64,000 bases of DNA from Maricaulis sp048270095 (GTDB taxonomy: Bacteria > Pseudomonadota > Alphaproteobacteria > Caulobacterales > Maricaulaceae). Location: contig NZ_JBLWTL010000013.1 in NCBI RefSeq assembly GCF_048270095.1, positions 1 to 64,000 of the forward strand. The letters are read 5' to 3'. The translations under genes were made by a program, and so were the position numbers. Shown piece by piece: positions 1 to 8,550 of the stretch. The notes beneath the pieces are model-generated. The model was not told the DNA's origin, searched no databases, and was given only the letters and a program-made list of their open reading frames with translations. Within the stretch, counting starts at the first letter, position 1; each line of letters opens with the position of its first letter.

Positions 1-270
1 CCGGTTTCGAGGCGGGGGCCGCAAGGCGTCCGAGTAAATCTCCACGTGTGGGACGTCCCGGATGTCACACTCACTAATCATAGCGCTTAACGGCATTCGC
101 CGGCGTCCCACACACCTCCTGCTTAGGCGAGGTGACCTGCTCAAACCTCCAGCCGCTCGCGGCGTGGAGATTTTGGTGCGGGTGGTCACAGGGCAGGGTT
201 TGTTAATGGGGCCGAGCCACCATGGGCGGCCCGGCAGGCTGAACGAGCTGTGTATCCGCCTGACCTGACG

Positions 271-645
271 ATGAAGCAGGAGGCTCACTTGCGCCCGGAT
301 CGGGATCGCCACGCCACACGTCTCAGAAACCGGTTTCGCGCCGTGTCGAACCGGGCGATGCGCCGACAGCGGCTGGTTCACAGCTTGCGCGTCTGGGGGC
401 TTCGCCTGGCGCTGGCTGGATCGGCGGCGGTGCTGGTCTGGTTCGTGATCGCGAGTTTGAGTCCCTGGCCGGTACCAACGACATTGCGCCACCTCGCGGC
501 CAGCCAGAATTGCGATACAGCCCGCGCCGTCGACCTGGCACCCGCACGGCGCGGTGAGCCAGGCTATTGGGCCGAAAACGACCGCGATCATGACGGGATT
601 GCCTGCGAGGCCTGGCCTCCGGACCGGCAGCGCGTCCTGCGTTAG
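271..645 (+). CDS. Small membrane-anchored Excalibur-domain protein
   Basis: A 124-residue protein when started at the ATG at 271; a GTG at 250 in the same frame would add seven residues. It has a basic N-terminal segment, one hydrophobic helix (about residues 48-65) and a C-terminal Excalibur-type motif: a Cys after the helix, a Pro-x-x-x-Gly-Glu-Pro-Gly-Tyr stretch, then DRDHDGIACE. The Excalibur family is a small extracellular calcium-binding domain with a conserved DxDxDGxxCE core. The layout suggests a single-pass protein presenting the domain in the periplasm. It converges on the lactonase gene and the two stop codons overlap. No partner or pathway is visible. The domain call is good; the function is unknown. 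Confidence 0.75.
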   Translation: MKQEAHLRPDRDRHATRLRNRFRAVSNRAMRRQRLVHSLRVWGLRLALAGSAAVLVWFVIASLSPWPVPTTLRHLAASQNCDTARAVDLAPARRGEPGYWAENDRDHDGIACEAWPPDRQRVLR

Positions 646-1688
646 CCGCCGGGGCAGACCAGGATATGGTCGTCAAACACCGCGCCGACCAGCAGCACAC
701 CATCGCGCATCGCCGCGACGCTTGACGCGTTGAGCGAGCCGTCCATCACCAGCAAGGCCGTCTCGGTCTCGCCGGTTTGCGGGTTGAGCCGCACGGCGTG
801 GGCGGGGGCCATGGCGCCGGCATCAGCGGCATGGGCGACGAAGTCGAAGATGCGCGGATGGCCGCCAATCCACAGATCACCGCGCTCGTCGATCTCGATA
901 TTGTCCGGCGCGGTTGGCACGGGCAGGACCCGATTGGCGCTCAGCGCACCGCTTGCCGGATCGCGGTCATAGACCCGCACCCGGCGGGCCAGCAATTCGG
1001 CGACATAGAGCTCGGTCCCGTCGGCGGATATATTGATACCATTGGCATAGGCGATGCCGTGGGCGGCCATATCGCCATTTGTGCCGTCAAACCAGGAGAC
1101 GCTCGAGAGCGGCAGGCCGAAATAGGCTTCCAGACTGGCCATGATGCCGGAGTGATAGGCGCGGTCATTGGTGGCGTAGAAACTGCGCGGACCGACGGCG
1201 AGCACGTCATTGGGCGAGAGCAGGGCCTCATGACTGATGCTCTCGACATAGCTCAACAGGCCGTTCTCGCCGACATCAAAAATTTCGACCGCGTGGGCGC
1301 CGCCAGCCGTGTCGAAACTGGCGCGGTGATTGATGACGAAGAGCCGCTGGCTGCCATCGGCGCCGGTCCACAGGCTGATGCCATGGGGGTGGAAATCATC
1401 CGGCGCATCGCCGGAGACCTCCCAGACGGTATCGCGTTGATCGAGGTTGAAGGCATAGATCCCGCCGCGCTCGCCGGTGCGGCGATCATCGCTGGAGACG
1501 AAAACGAGACCGGAGGCGGGGTCGATGGTGATGTCTTCCGTGCCCGGCCCGATGTTCAGCGCGGTGCACTGACCCGGCGTCACCGGCGTCAGCTCGGCCA
1601 TCATGCCCGAGGCGGGAATGATGACAATCGCCATCCGCGCCAAGGCGACCACGATGATCAGGCCCACAATGATGAGAAAATTACGCAT
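642..1688 (-). CDS. Paraoxonase/arylesterase-like (PON family) beta-propeller lactonase
   Basis: A 348-residue protein with an N-terminal hydrophobic anchor (about residues 3-25). The remainder matches the animal-type paraoxonase pattern, with blocks HPHGISLW, FVINH, SPNDVLAVG, FYATNDRAY, ANGINIS, LYVAELLARRVRVYDRD and DNIEID followed by GDLWIGGHP. In PON enzymes the Asn and Asp residues of such blocks bind the catalytic calcium, and the enzymes hydrolyse lactones and aryl esters. Here it is probably membrane-tethered and periplasmic. The start at 1688 is preferred over the upstream in-frame start at 1709 because a G-rich Shine-Dalgarno lies just ahead of it. The substrate is not deducible; quenching of acyl-homoserine lactones is possible but unsupported. 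Confidence 0.82.
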   Translation of the reverse strand: MRNFLIIVGLIIVVALARMAIVIIPASGMMAELTPVTPGQCTALNIGPGTEDITIDPASGLVFVSSDDRRTGERGGIYAFNLDQRDTVWEVSGDAPDDFHPHGISLWTGADGSQRLFVINHRASFDTAGGAHAVEIFDVGENGLLSYVESISHEALLSPNDVLAVGPRSFYATNDRAYHSGIMASLEAYFGLPLSSVSWFDGTNGDMAAHGIAYANGINISADGTELYVAELLARRVRVYDRDPASGALSANRVLPVPTAPDNIEIDERGDLWIGGHPRIFDFVAHAADAGAMAPAHAVRLNPQTGETETALLVMDGSLNASSVAAMRDGVLLVGAVFDDHILVCPGG

Positions 1689-1761
1689 GACATGCCCCCC
1701 GGAAATCAAGCTCGAGCCGTCACCCTAGCGCATTTTCGCGGCCTGGATATAGCCGGTCTTC

Positions 1762-2802
1762 CTATCCCTGACGGCCGCGCTTGCCTTGAACGCTTGCCTT
1801 CACCTTCTTGGTGAAGCCGCGCTTGCGGGCCCGGGCCTCCGATGGCGTTTCCGAGTTGTAACGGTCCTCGGCGAGGAGTTTCTCCCAGCGCTGGAAACGG
1901 TCGGCATCGATCTCGCCGGCCAGAATCGCCGCCTGGATGGCGCAGCCCGGTTCGGATTGATGGGCGCAGTCGGAGAATTTGCAGGTCGTCGCCAACTCTG
2001 TCAGATCGGAGAAGACCCGGTCGATGCCGTCACCGCTCTCGCTCATGCCGAGTGAACGCATCCCCGGCGTGTCGATCAGCCAGGCGCCGGAACGGGTCGG
2101 CCGCAGGCTGCGCGCCGTGGTGGTGTGACGGCCCTTATTGTCACCCTTGCGATTGCCTTGTGTCTCGCTGGTCTCATCGGTCAGCCCGTTGAGAATGGTT
2201 GATTTTCCAACCCCGGACGAGCCGACCAGGGCGGCGGTGGCGCCGGGCTTGAGCCAGGGCGATAGCCGGTCGAGCGCTGCCGGGTCACGGGCATCGAGGG
2301 TGATGGCGCTGACATGCGGCGATAGCGCTTCAGCCTGGCGGACATAATCGTCGGCATTGTCGACCAGATCGCCCTTGGTCAGAACGATAAGCGGTTCGGT
2401 GTCGCTGCTGGCGGCCAGGGTGAGATAGCGCTCGAGCCGGGCCGGATTGAAATCGGCATTGCAGGAGGTGACGATGATCAGGGTGTCGACATTGGCCGCG
2501 ATCAGCTGATGCATCAAAACCGTGCCGGCAGCGCGGCGGCGCAGCACCGAGCGCGGCTCCAGCGCCCGTACGACCCGGTTCTCGTCTGGATCGACCAATA
2601 CCCAGTCGCCGACCGCCAGATCGCCGACCGGGATATTGCCAGGCAGGGTCAGGGTGATCTCGCCATCCGGCGTCATCGCCTGGACCCGGTCGCGATGGAC
2701 ATCGCACAGCCGTGCCGGCGGCGTTGCCTCGATCTCGCCGGCGTCCAGCTGGGTCGCGAAAGAGTCTGACCAGCCGAGTGCGGCGAGTGATGCGTCTGTC
2801 AT
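1762..2802 (-). CDS. rsgA: Ribosome small-subunit-dependent GTPase A (RsgA)
   Basis: A 346-residue circularly permuted GTPase that assists late maturation of the 30S subunit. An N-terminal OB-like domain is followed by permuted G motifs in the order G4 (TKGD), G1 (GSSGVGKST) and G3 (DTPGM), then a zinc-binding segment with Cys-x5-Cys-x-His and a later Cys (CKFSDCAHQSEPGC). The C-terminus is basic. A start at 2862 is open but the ATG at 2802 gives the expected N-terminus (MTDASLAALGW). The G1-linked switch region contains GRHTTT, typical of the family. It lies between two unrelated minus-strand genes and could be co-transcribed with the gene upstream (75 bp gap). Confidence 0.95.
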   Translation of the reverse strand: MTDASLAALGWSDSFATQLDAGEIEATPPARLCDVHRDRVQAMTPDGEITLTLPGNIPVGDLAVGDWVLVDPDENRVVRALEPRSVLRRRAAGTVLMHQLIAANVDTLIIVTSCNADFNPARLERYLTLAASSDTEPLIVLTKGDLVDNADDYVRQAEALSPHVSAITLDARDPAALDRLSPWLKPGATAALVGSSGVGKSTILNGLTDETSETQGNRKGDNKGRHTTTARSLRPTRSGAWLIDTPGMRSLGMSESGDGIDRVFSDLTELATTCKFSDCAHQSEPGCAIQAAILAGEIDADRFQRWEKLLAEDRYNSETPSEARARKRGFTKKVKASVQGKRGRQG

Positions 2803-2877
2803 GGGGTCTGGTTCCGGTTGTGGTGCTGCTGCATTATCGCATGCGTCACCCTTGTGCAGCAATGGCCCGGCGGTGGG

Positions 2878-3492
2878 TCATGTGTCGCAGACGCGATAGC
2901 CGGCCCGGAGCACATCCACTGTCACGCGCGGCGTCAGCACATTGACCATGCCCGCAGAACCCGGATCGCGGCGGCTATAGCCGTCAAAACTCCAGGCGAA
3001 GATCGCGCCGCGCCGTTGGACGAGCGCCTCGGTCTGACCCGGCAGGGTGAAGAATGCAGCATCAGGCAGGGTGTCGAACTCAGCGAGGTGCGTGATCTGT
3101 GTCCGGCTTCGCGAATTGACCCGGTCGGCCTGCAGGAGCCGGTTCATCGCGGAGGGTGAGGGACGTTCACCCAGTTCCGGGCGGGCGCGGCCAAAGGCCC
3201 GCTGGAAGGCGATGTAATCATCATGGCGGCACAGGCCGCAGGGCCGGTGGCCGGCGGCCAGGGCGACGGCCTCATCGGTGAAGAAGAGCTCGGTATAGAC
3301 GCCCGGCTTCATGATGGTGCGATTCCAGTGCTTGAAGCTGAGGCGGCAAATGACCCAGGCCTGGTGCGCCCAGCGCCGATTGCCAAGTTGGCGCCGGGCG
3401 TCATGCAGACAGCCACGATTGCCCATCCGCGTGCCGCGCGCCGGATGGGCGAGGATTTCCCCGAAGGGAGAGACCCGGTTCTGAAGGGGCAT
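2878..3492 (-). CDS. Conserved protein of unknown function with an Ada-like Cys motif
   Basis: A 204-residue protein without signal peptide or membrane helix. The start at 3492 (MPLQNRVSPFGE) has a GGAG ribosome site and begins at what looks like the conserved part; the open frame upstream to 3621 would run through the shared intergenic region. Central features are HPARGTRMGNRG, a WICRLSF block, PGVYTELFFTDEA and AAGHRPCGLCR. The last resembles the zinc-binding Cys motif of Ada-type domains (GYRPCKRC-like), but only one Cys pair is obvious. I recognise the general pattern as one widely conserved in Proteobacteria but know no function. It is divergent from the monooxygenase across about 130 bp containing a palindromic site. 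Confidence 0.7.
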   Translation of the reverse strand: MPLQNRVSPFGEILAHPARGTRMGNRGCLHDARRQLGNRRWAHQAWVICRLSFKHWNRTIMKPGVYTELFFTDEAVALAAGHRPCGLCRHDDYIAFQRAFGRARPELGERPSPSAMNRLLQADRVNSRSRTQITHLAEFDTLPDAAFFTLPGQTEALVQRRGAIFAWSFDGYSRRDPGSAGMVNVLTPRVTVDVLRAGYRVCDT

Positions 3493-3569
3493 GGCGGCTC
3501 CGAGATCTGACGGCCGCACACTAGTCACGGAGCCGCCATGATACAAAGTGCGACTTGCGCGCATCCGGC

Positions 3570-3580
3570 GAACAGTGTTC
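3570..3580. promoter_or_regulatory. Candidate operator, GAAC-N3-GTTC palindrome (copy 1)
   Basis: An 11-bp perfect dyad GAACAGTGTTC in the divergent promoter region, 44 bp upstream of the monooxygenase start. With flanks it reads CGAACAGTGTTCACT, close to two longer sites at 25693-25705 and 37930-37942. A dimeric regulator of TetR type is plausible, but no regulator gene for it is present here. Confidence 0.45.
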
Positions 3581-3623
3581 ACTTTTGGTCTGGACCGCCC
3601 GTCCATGCCGCAGGAGCGCATTC

Positions 3624-5120
3624 ATGTCCGACGAACACTTCGATGTCCTGATTGTGGGGGCCGGCATTTCCGGCATTGCCGCGGCCTATCATCTGCAGAC
3701 CCGATCACCGGACCGCAGCTATGCGATCCTGGAGGCACGCGATGCGATTGGCGGGACCTGGGACTTGTTCCGCTATCCGGGGATTCGCTCCGACAGCGAC
3801 ATGTACACGTTCGGCTTCGCATTTCGGCCCTGGACCGATGGCAAGGTGTTTGCCGATGGCCCGGCGATCCGCGAATATGTCTCAGACACAGCGCAACGCA
3901 ACGGGATTGAGGACAAGATCCGTTTCGGCACCCGGGTCGCGCATGCCGACTGGGATAGCGAGGCGGCGCGCTGGACGGTGCGTACCGAACGCGGCGAGGA
4001 TGGGCAGCGCAGGAGCTTCACCTGTAATTTCCTGATGATGTGCTCGGGATATTATCGTTACGAGCATGGCTATATGCCCGATTTTGCCGGGATGGAGGAT
4101 TTCTCCGGCGCCATCATTCATCCCCAGCTCTGGCCGGAAGATGTCGATTATACCGGCAAGAAAGTCGTGATCATAGGTTCCGGCGCGACGGCTGTGACCC
4201 TCGTGCCGGCCATGGCGGAAAAAGCGGCGCATGTGACCATGCTGCAGCGCTCGCCGACCTATATTGCTGCGCGGCCCTCACGCGACGGGTTTGCCGATTT
4301 CATGCGCAAGATCCTGCCCGAGAAGATCGCCTATTCGGTGACGCGGGCGAAGAATGTGCTGTTGAACATCTATATTTTTCAATTCTCCCAATCCTATCCA
4401 GCCTTGGTCAAACGCGAGGTGATGAAGGCGATCCGGATACGCCTCGGCCCGGACTTCGATGTCAAAAAGCATTTCTCACCAAGCTATAACCCGTGGGATC
4501 AGCGCTTCTGCCTGGCGCCGGATGGCGATTTCTTCGACGTGCTGGCCGATGGCTCCGCCTCGATCGTCACCGACCAGATCGAGTGTTTCACCAGGACCGG
4601 GATCAAGCTGAAATCCGGCGACGAGATCGAAGCCGATCTGATCATCCCGGCGACCGGGCTGGAGATGCAATTGCTCGGCGGCATGACGCTCAGCGTCGAT
4701 GGCACCATGGTTCGCGCCGCCGAAAAGGTGACCTATCGCGGCATGATGCTCAGTGATGTGCCCAATTTTGCCATCGCCTTTGGCTATACCAATGCCTCCT
4801 GGACGCTGAAGATCGATCTGACCTGCGAACGCGTCTGCCGTCTGCTCAATCACATGGCGGCCAGGGGATATGATTATTGCGTACCGACACCCCCGGCAGA
4901 TCTGGAGACCGTGCCTATGCTCGATTTCTCATCGGGTTATGTCCAGCGGGCAATGGCGCATCTGCCGCAACAAGGCGTCAAATCGCCTTGGCGGACCTAT
5001 CAGAATTATGTCCAGGACATGCTGACGATCCGCTTCGGCAAGCTTGAGGACGGCGCCATGAAGTTCGGCCGGGTCGGCGACACGGCGCAGCAGGCTCCGG
5101 CGCTGGAAGCAGCGGAGTAG
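3624..5120 (+). CDS. FAD-dependent Baeyer-Villiger-type monooxygenase (EthA-like)
   Basis: A 498-residue class B flavoprotein monooxygenase. An N-terminal Rossmann motif GAGISG (about residues 12-17) binds FAD, a second one GSGATA (about 190) binds NADPH, and between them lies the Baeyer-Villiger fingerprint FSGAIIHPQLWP (FxGxxxHxxxW). The stretch GGTWDLFRYPGIRSDSDMYT is typical of EthA/MymA-like enzymes. These convert ketones to esters or oxidise sulfur compounds using NADPH and oxygen; the substrate here is unknown. The start at 3624 follows a CAGGAG ribosome site; the open frame extends to 3555 but over the palindrome. The same palindrome occurs before the metal-dependent hydrolase at 37.9 kb, a family I recall seeing near such monooxygenases. 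Confidence 0.9.
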   Translation: MSDEHFDVLIVGAGISGIAAAYHLQTRSPDRSYAILEARDAIGGTWDLFRYPGIRSDSDMYTFGFAFRPWTDGKVFADGPAIREYVSDTAQRNGIEDKIRFGTRVAHADWDSEAARWTVRTERGEDGQRRSFTCNFLMMCSGYYRYEHGYMPDFAGMEDFSGAIIHPQLWPEDVDYTGKKVVIIGSGATAVTLVPAMAEKAAHVTMLQRSPTYIAARPSRDGFADFMRKILPEKIAYSVTRAKNVLLNIYIFQFSQSYPALVKREVMKAIRIRLGPDFDVKKHFSPSYNPWDQRFCLAPDGDFFDVLADGSASIVTDQIECFTRTGIKLKSGDEIEADLIIPATGLEMQLLGGMTLSVDGTMVRAAEKVTYRGMMLSDVPNFAIAFGYTNASWTLKIDLTCERVCRLLNHMAARGYDYCVPTPPADLETVPMLDFSSGYVQRAMAHLPQQGVKSPWRTYQNYVQDMLTIRFGKLEDGAMKFGRVGDTAQQAPALEAAE

Positions 5121-5261
5121 CCGGCGTCGTCTCTGCACGATTTTTGCGAATGTGGTCTTGATCGGGTCATTTCAGGCGGAGCTTTGACTTCACGGAGCGG
5201 TTGGCTGGACATATTATCCAATCGGGGCCAAGGTGACGGGATCAAGCCATCGAGACTGATC

Positions 5262-5390
5262 ATGACGCGCGCCATCGCCCTTCCCCTCGCAGATCAGAAG
5301 CGGATCCGTATCCGCCTGCTCGGCCTGGCCGCGCTCATCTTGATTATCATCGGCCATAGCCTGACCGGAGCGCCGCTCGCCCCTGCCTGA
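5262..5390 (+). CDS. Putative leader peptide of the ilvA attenuator
   Basis: A 42-codon reading frame whose second half is Leu/Ile-rich: RLLGLAALILIIIGHSLTG. Codons 26, 28, 29 and 30 (5337-5351) are Ile, the end product of the pathway that the downstream threonine ammonia-lyase begins. Its stop codon lies 26 bases before a rho-independent terminator and 104 bases before ilvA. This is the architecture of branched-chain amino acid leader peptides such as those of enterobacterial ilv operons, although the sequence itself is not one I recognise. A weak promoter-like pair (TTGACT 5184, TATTAT 5212) is present, but its 22-bp spacing is longer than ideal. Translation is inferred. Confidence 0.65.
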   Translation: MTRAIALPLADQKRIRIRLLGLAALILIIIGHSLTGAPLAPA

Positions 5391-5445
5391 CATCATGGAG
5401 ATGTTGCCGCAGACCGAACCTCGCTCCGACCGGGCGAGGTTTTTT
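5366..5445 (+). promoter_or_regulatory. Transcription attenuator of ilvA (antiterminator/terminator)
   Basis: Two mutually exclusive folds can be drawn. In the first, 5366-5372 (CGGAGCG) pairs perfectly with 5422-5428 (CGCTCCG), which uses the left arm and loop of the terminator. A further alternative pairs 5376-5382 (CTCGCCC) with 5432-5438 (GGGCGAG), using the right arm. In the second fold, 5417-5424 pairs with 5434-5441 and is followed by six Ts. A ribosome stalled on the Ile codons at 5337-5351 would leave 5366-5382 free and favour read-through; one at the stop codon (5388-5390) would cover it and allow termination. Confidence 0.65.
5417..5445 (+). terminator. Rho-independent terminator (attenuator) before ilvA
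   Basis: An 8-bp perfect stem AACCTCGC/GCGAGGTT around a 9-base loop, running directly into a T tract (5440-5445). It sits between the leader peptide stop and the ilvA start, so it would end transcription before the structural gene. Confidence 0.8.
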
Positions 5446-5494
5446 GTGTCCTTGCTCCGGTATCCCTCCCAGACCACCCGCCAGTGAGCCCGCC

Positions 5495-6715
5495 ATGACC
5501 GATGAATTTTCTGCCGAATTCGACTTTGTTGCCGATTGCCATGCCCGCGGTATGGGGGGCGTCCTGCACACGCCCTGCCAGAGCGCCGAGGCGCTGAGCG
5601 AGCTGACCGGCTGCGATATCCGGGTGAAGCTGGAGAATCTCCAGGCCACGGGCTCCTTCAAGGAGCGCGGCGCCTATGCCAAGCTGATGAGCCTGGGCGC
5701 AGAGGAGCGCGCCCGCGGCGTCGTCGCGGCCTCGGCCGGCAATCATGCCCAGGGCGTGGCACGGCATGGCCGGTTGCTCGGCATTGATACGATGATTTTC
5801 ATGCCGGTTGGCACACCGGCGATCAAGGTCAATGCCACACGCAGCCTTGGTGCAACCGTTGAGTTGGCGGGCGCCGATTTCGATGCTTCCAGCCAACTGG
5901 CCCGGGATTATTGTGCGGCGCATGGTGCGGTGCTGGTGCATCCGTTCGATGATGCGCTGGTGATGGCCGGGCAGGGGACATTGGCAACCGAGATGCTCGC
6001 CGATCAGCCCGATCTCGATGTGATCATCGTACCGATCGGTGGCGGCGGGCTGGCCTCCGGGGTCGCGCTGACCGCCCGGCGCATCAAGCCGGATATTGAG
6101 ATTGTCGGCGTGCAGGCGGACCTGTTTCCGGCGTTCCACAATCTGTTTCACGGCAGCGAGCGCCCGGTTGGCGGCATGACGCTGGCCGAAGGTATTGCCG
6201 TGCGCGAACCCGGCGCGCTGACGCGGCGGATCATGGCTGCGATGCTTGATGATGTCCTGCTGGTCGATGAGCGCGCGATCGAACGGGCGCTCAATCTGTT
6301 TTTGACGCGGCTGCGGGTCTTGCCTGAAGGGGCCGGGGCGGTGGGGCTGGCGGCGGTGCTGGCACATCCGGAACGCTTTGCCGGCAAGCGCGTTGGCCTG
6401 GTTCTGACCGGCGGCAATATTGATACCCGGCTGCTATCCTCGCTCTTGCTGCGCGATCTGGCACGATCGCGGCGGCTGGCGCGCTTCCGGATCGAGTTGA
6501 TCGATGTGCCCGGCCAGCTCTCCTCGGTCTCGCACGTCATTTCTGAAACTGGCGGCAATGTGACCGATGTCGCCTATCACAAGACCTTCTCCGATCTGCC
6601 GGCCAAGGTGACCTATATCGATATTTCGCTGGAGGCTCAGGATGCGGCCCATATGGACCGGGTGCATGCCGCGCTGCGCCAGAATGGTTTCAAGGTGGAG
6701 TTCGCCGACTATTGA
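5495..6715 (+). CDS. ilvA: Threonine ammonia-lyase with C-terminal ACT domain
   Basis: A 406-residue PLP enzyme that deaminates threonine to 2-oxobutanoate, the first step towards isoleucine. The PLP lysine lies in GSFKERGAY (about residue 52), and a Gly-rich phosphate loop PIGGGGLASGV is at about 182-192. The last 75 residues form one ACT domain (FRIELIDVPGQLSSVSHVI), as in the short IlvA/TdcB-like forms of about 400 residues, rather than the longer two-ACT enterobacterial form. The start at 5495 gives MTDEFSAEFD. The upstream leader peptide and terminator favour a biosynthetic over a catabolic role. It is apparently monocistronic, with a 179-bp gap to ccoN. Confidence 0.92.
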   Translation: MTDEFSAEFDFVADCHARGMGGVLHTPCQSAEALSELTGCDIRVKLENLQATGSFKERGAYAKLMSLGAEERARGVVAASAGNHAQGVARHGRLLGIDTMIFMPVGTPAIKVNATRSLGATVELAGADFDASSQLARDYCAAHGAVLVHPFDDALVMAGQGTLATEMLADQPDLDVIIVPIGGGGLASGVALTARRIKPDIEIVGVQADLFPAFHNLFHGSERPVGGMTLAEGIAVREPGALTRRIMAAMLDDVLLVDERAIERALNLFLTRLRVLPEGAGAVGLAAVLAHPERFAGKRVGLVLTGGNIDTRLLSSLLLRDLARSRRLARFRIELIDVPGQLSSVSHVISETGGNVTDVAYHKTFSDLPAKVTYIDISLEAQDAAHMDRVHAALRQNGFKVEFADY

Positions 6716-6894
6716 GGTTGCGTCAGGCAATTGTCTGTTCGAAAATGGTTTTTTGTGATCGTTCGGCCTGGCGCCCGGCGTGTGAAACCATGTGTTTTCA
6801 ACGGCTCAGACCCAGACGCGACAAATTGCCATACCGATTTTGTGGAATCACGAGATAAACAGGCCATGAGCTGGCCAAATCATCGGGGGCATTG

Positions 6895-8544
6895 ATGCAA
6901 TCGCCGCAGACACTGAACCGTAGCGGGCTGGATTTCAGCACCGCCATCGTATTGTTGATTACCGTCTTCGGAGCCCTGTGGGCGCTGTTTGCGGCGGCGT
7001 TCGCGCCGGACGCGGCCATGAAGGGACAGTCATGGCTGATCCTGGGCGGCTTTCTGACCGGTATTCTCCTGCTGGTCGGCAGCATCACAAGCGGCGGCGT
7101 TGAAACCGACGAGCGCGAATACAACGAGAATTTGATCAAGGCCGGGGTGATTGCCTCGCTGTTCTGGGCGGCTGCGGGCCTTCTGGTCGGCGTCATCATC
7201 GCCTTCCAGCTCGCCTTTCCGATCCTCAATATCGAGGATTGGGGCTTTACGAGCTTTGGCCGCCTGCGCCCGCTTCACACCTCCGCGGTGATTTTCGCCT
7301 TTGGCGGCAATGTGCTGATCGCGACCTCCTTCTATGTGGTCCAGCGCACCTGCCGTACCCGGATCGCCGGCGGGATCTGGCCCTGGTTCGTTTTCTGGGG
7401 TTATCAATTCTTTATCGTGATGGCCGCATCGGGCTATTTGGTCGGGATCACCCAGTCGCGCGAATATGCCGAGCCGGAATGGTATGCAGATATCTGGCTG
7501 ACCCTCGTCTGGGTCGCTTATCTGCTGGTCTTCCTGGGCACGCTGTGGAAGCGCAAAGAGCCCCACATCTATGTCGCCAACTGGTTCTACCTGGCCTTCA
7601 TCGTCACCATTGCGATGCTGCACATCATCAATAATCTGGCGGTGCCGGTCAGCTTCGTCGGCTCGCGCAGCTATTCGCTCTTCTCCGGTGTCCAGGATGC
7701 GCTGACCCAGTGGTGGTATGGCCATAATGCCGTTGGCTTCTTCCTCACCGCCGGTTTCCTCGGGATCATGTATTACTTCATCCCGAAACGGGTGAACCGG
7801 CCGGTCTACTCCTACCGTCTGTCGATCATCCACTTCTGGTCGCTGATCTTCATCTACATCTGGGCCGGTCCGCACCATTTGCACTATACGGCGCTGCCGG
7901 AATGGGCGCAGACGCTGGGCATGGCCTTCTCGATCATGTTGTGGATGCCGTCCTGGGGCGGGATGATCAACGGTCTGATGACGCTCTCGGGCGCCTGGGA
8001 CAAGCTGCGCACCGACCCGGTCGTACGCATGCTGGTGATCTCGGTCGCGTTTTACGGCATGTCGACCTTTGAGGGTCCGGTGATGTCGATCCGCGCCGTC
8101 AATGCGCTGTCTCACTATACCGACTGGACCGTCGGCCATGTGCATTCCGGTGCGCTCGGCTGGGTCGGTTTTGTCTCCTTCGGGGCGCTGTATTGCCTGG
8201 TTCCGTGGCTGTGGAAGAAGGCCGGCATGTATTCCAAGGCGCTGGTCGACTGGCACTTCTGGATCGCGACCTTTGGCATCCTGCTCTACATCACCTCGAT
8301 GTGGGTCGCGGGCATCATGCAAGGTCTGATGTGGCGCGCCTATAACTCGCTCGGCTTCCTGGAATACTCCTTCGTGGAAACCGTCGAGGCGATGCATATT
8401 TCCTACATCATCCGCGCGGTCGGCGGCCTGCTCTATCTCGCTGGTGCGCTGATCATGATCTACAATGTCTATCGCACCATCCGGAGCGATGTGACCGAAG
8501 CGGATGAGTCGGTATCGCCTCAACCCGCGCAAATTCCGGCTTAG
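6895..8544 (+). CDS. ccoN: cbb3-type cytochrome c oxidase subunit I
   Basis: A 549-residue polytopic haem-copper oxidase subunit, the catalytic core that reduces oxygen at high affinity. Visible haem and copper ligand regions include HTSAVIFAFGGN, the WWYGHNAVGFFL helix with a CuB-type His, and GPHHLHYTALP with the His pair. The order ccoN-ccoO-ccoQ-ccoP follows, and the genes are tightly spaced, so this starts an operon. The ATG at 6895 is preferred over the TTG immediately before it; a GGGGG ribosome site precedes. In this family transcription is commonly controlled by FNR/FixK, but I see no convincing TTGAT-N4-ATCAA box in the 179-bp leader. Confidence 0.97.
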   Translation: MQSPQTLNRSGLDFSTAIVLLITVFGALWALFAAAFAPDAAMKGQSWLILGGFLTGILLLVGSITSGGVETDEREYNENLIKAGVIASLFWAAAGLLVGVIIAFQLAFPILNIEDWGFTSFGRLRPLHTSAVIFAFGGNVLIATSFYVVQRTCRTRIAGGIWPWFVFWGYQFFIVMAASGYLVGITQSREYAEPEWYADIWLTLVWVAYLLVFLGTLWKRKEPHIYVANWFYLAFIVTIAMLHIINNLAVPVSFVGSRSYSLFSGVQDALTQWWYGHNAVGFFLTAGFLGIMYYFIPKRVNRPVYSYRLSIIHFWSLIFIYIWAGPHHLHYTALPEWAQTLGMAFSIMLWMPSWGGMINGLMTLSGAWDKLRTDPVVRMLVISVAFYGMSTFEGPVMSIRAVNALSHYTDWTVGHVHSGALGWVGFVSFGALYCLVPWLWKKAGMYSKALVDWHFWIATFGILLYITSMWVAGIMQGLMWRAYNSLGFLEYSFVETVEAMHISYIIRAVGGLLYLAGALIMIYNVYRTIRSDVTEADESVSPQPAQIPA

Positions 8545-8550
8545 GGGGAG

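Noticed and set aside
62..268. A 68-codon plus-strand frame before the Excalibur gene
   Set aside because: No motif, poor start context and no sign of conserved protein features; treated as non-coding.
730..1814. Long plus-strand frames opposite the paraoxonase gene
   Set aside because: They mirror the codon periodicity of the minus-strand gene and have no recognisable protein pattern.
6716..6894. Searched for an FNR/FixK box upstream of ccoN
   Set aside because: Only partial TTG...ATC-like words were seen; none has both half sites at the right spacing.
7030..8532. 500-codon minus-strand frame opposite ccoN
   Set aside because: It lies wholly within a certain gene and is rich in Asp, His and Gln, as expected from the antisense of a membrane protein gene.
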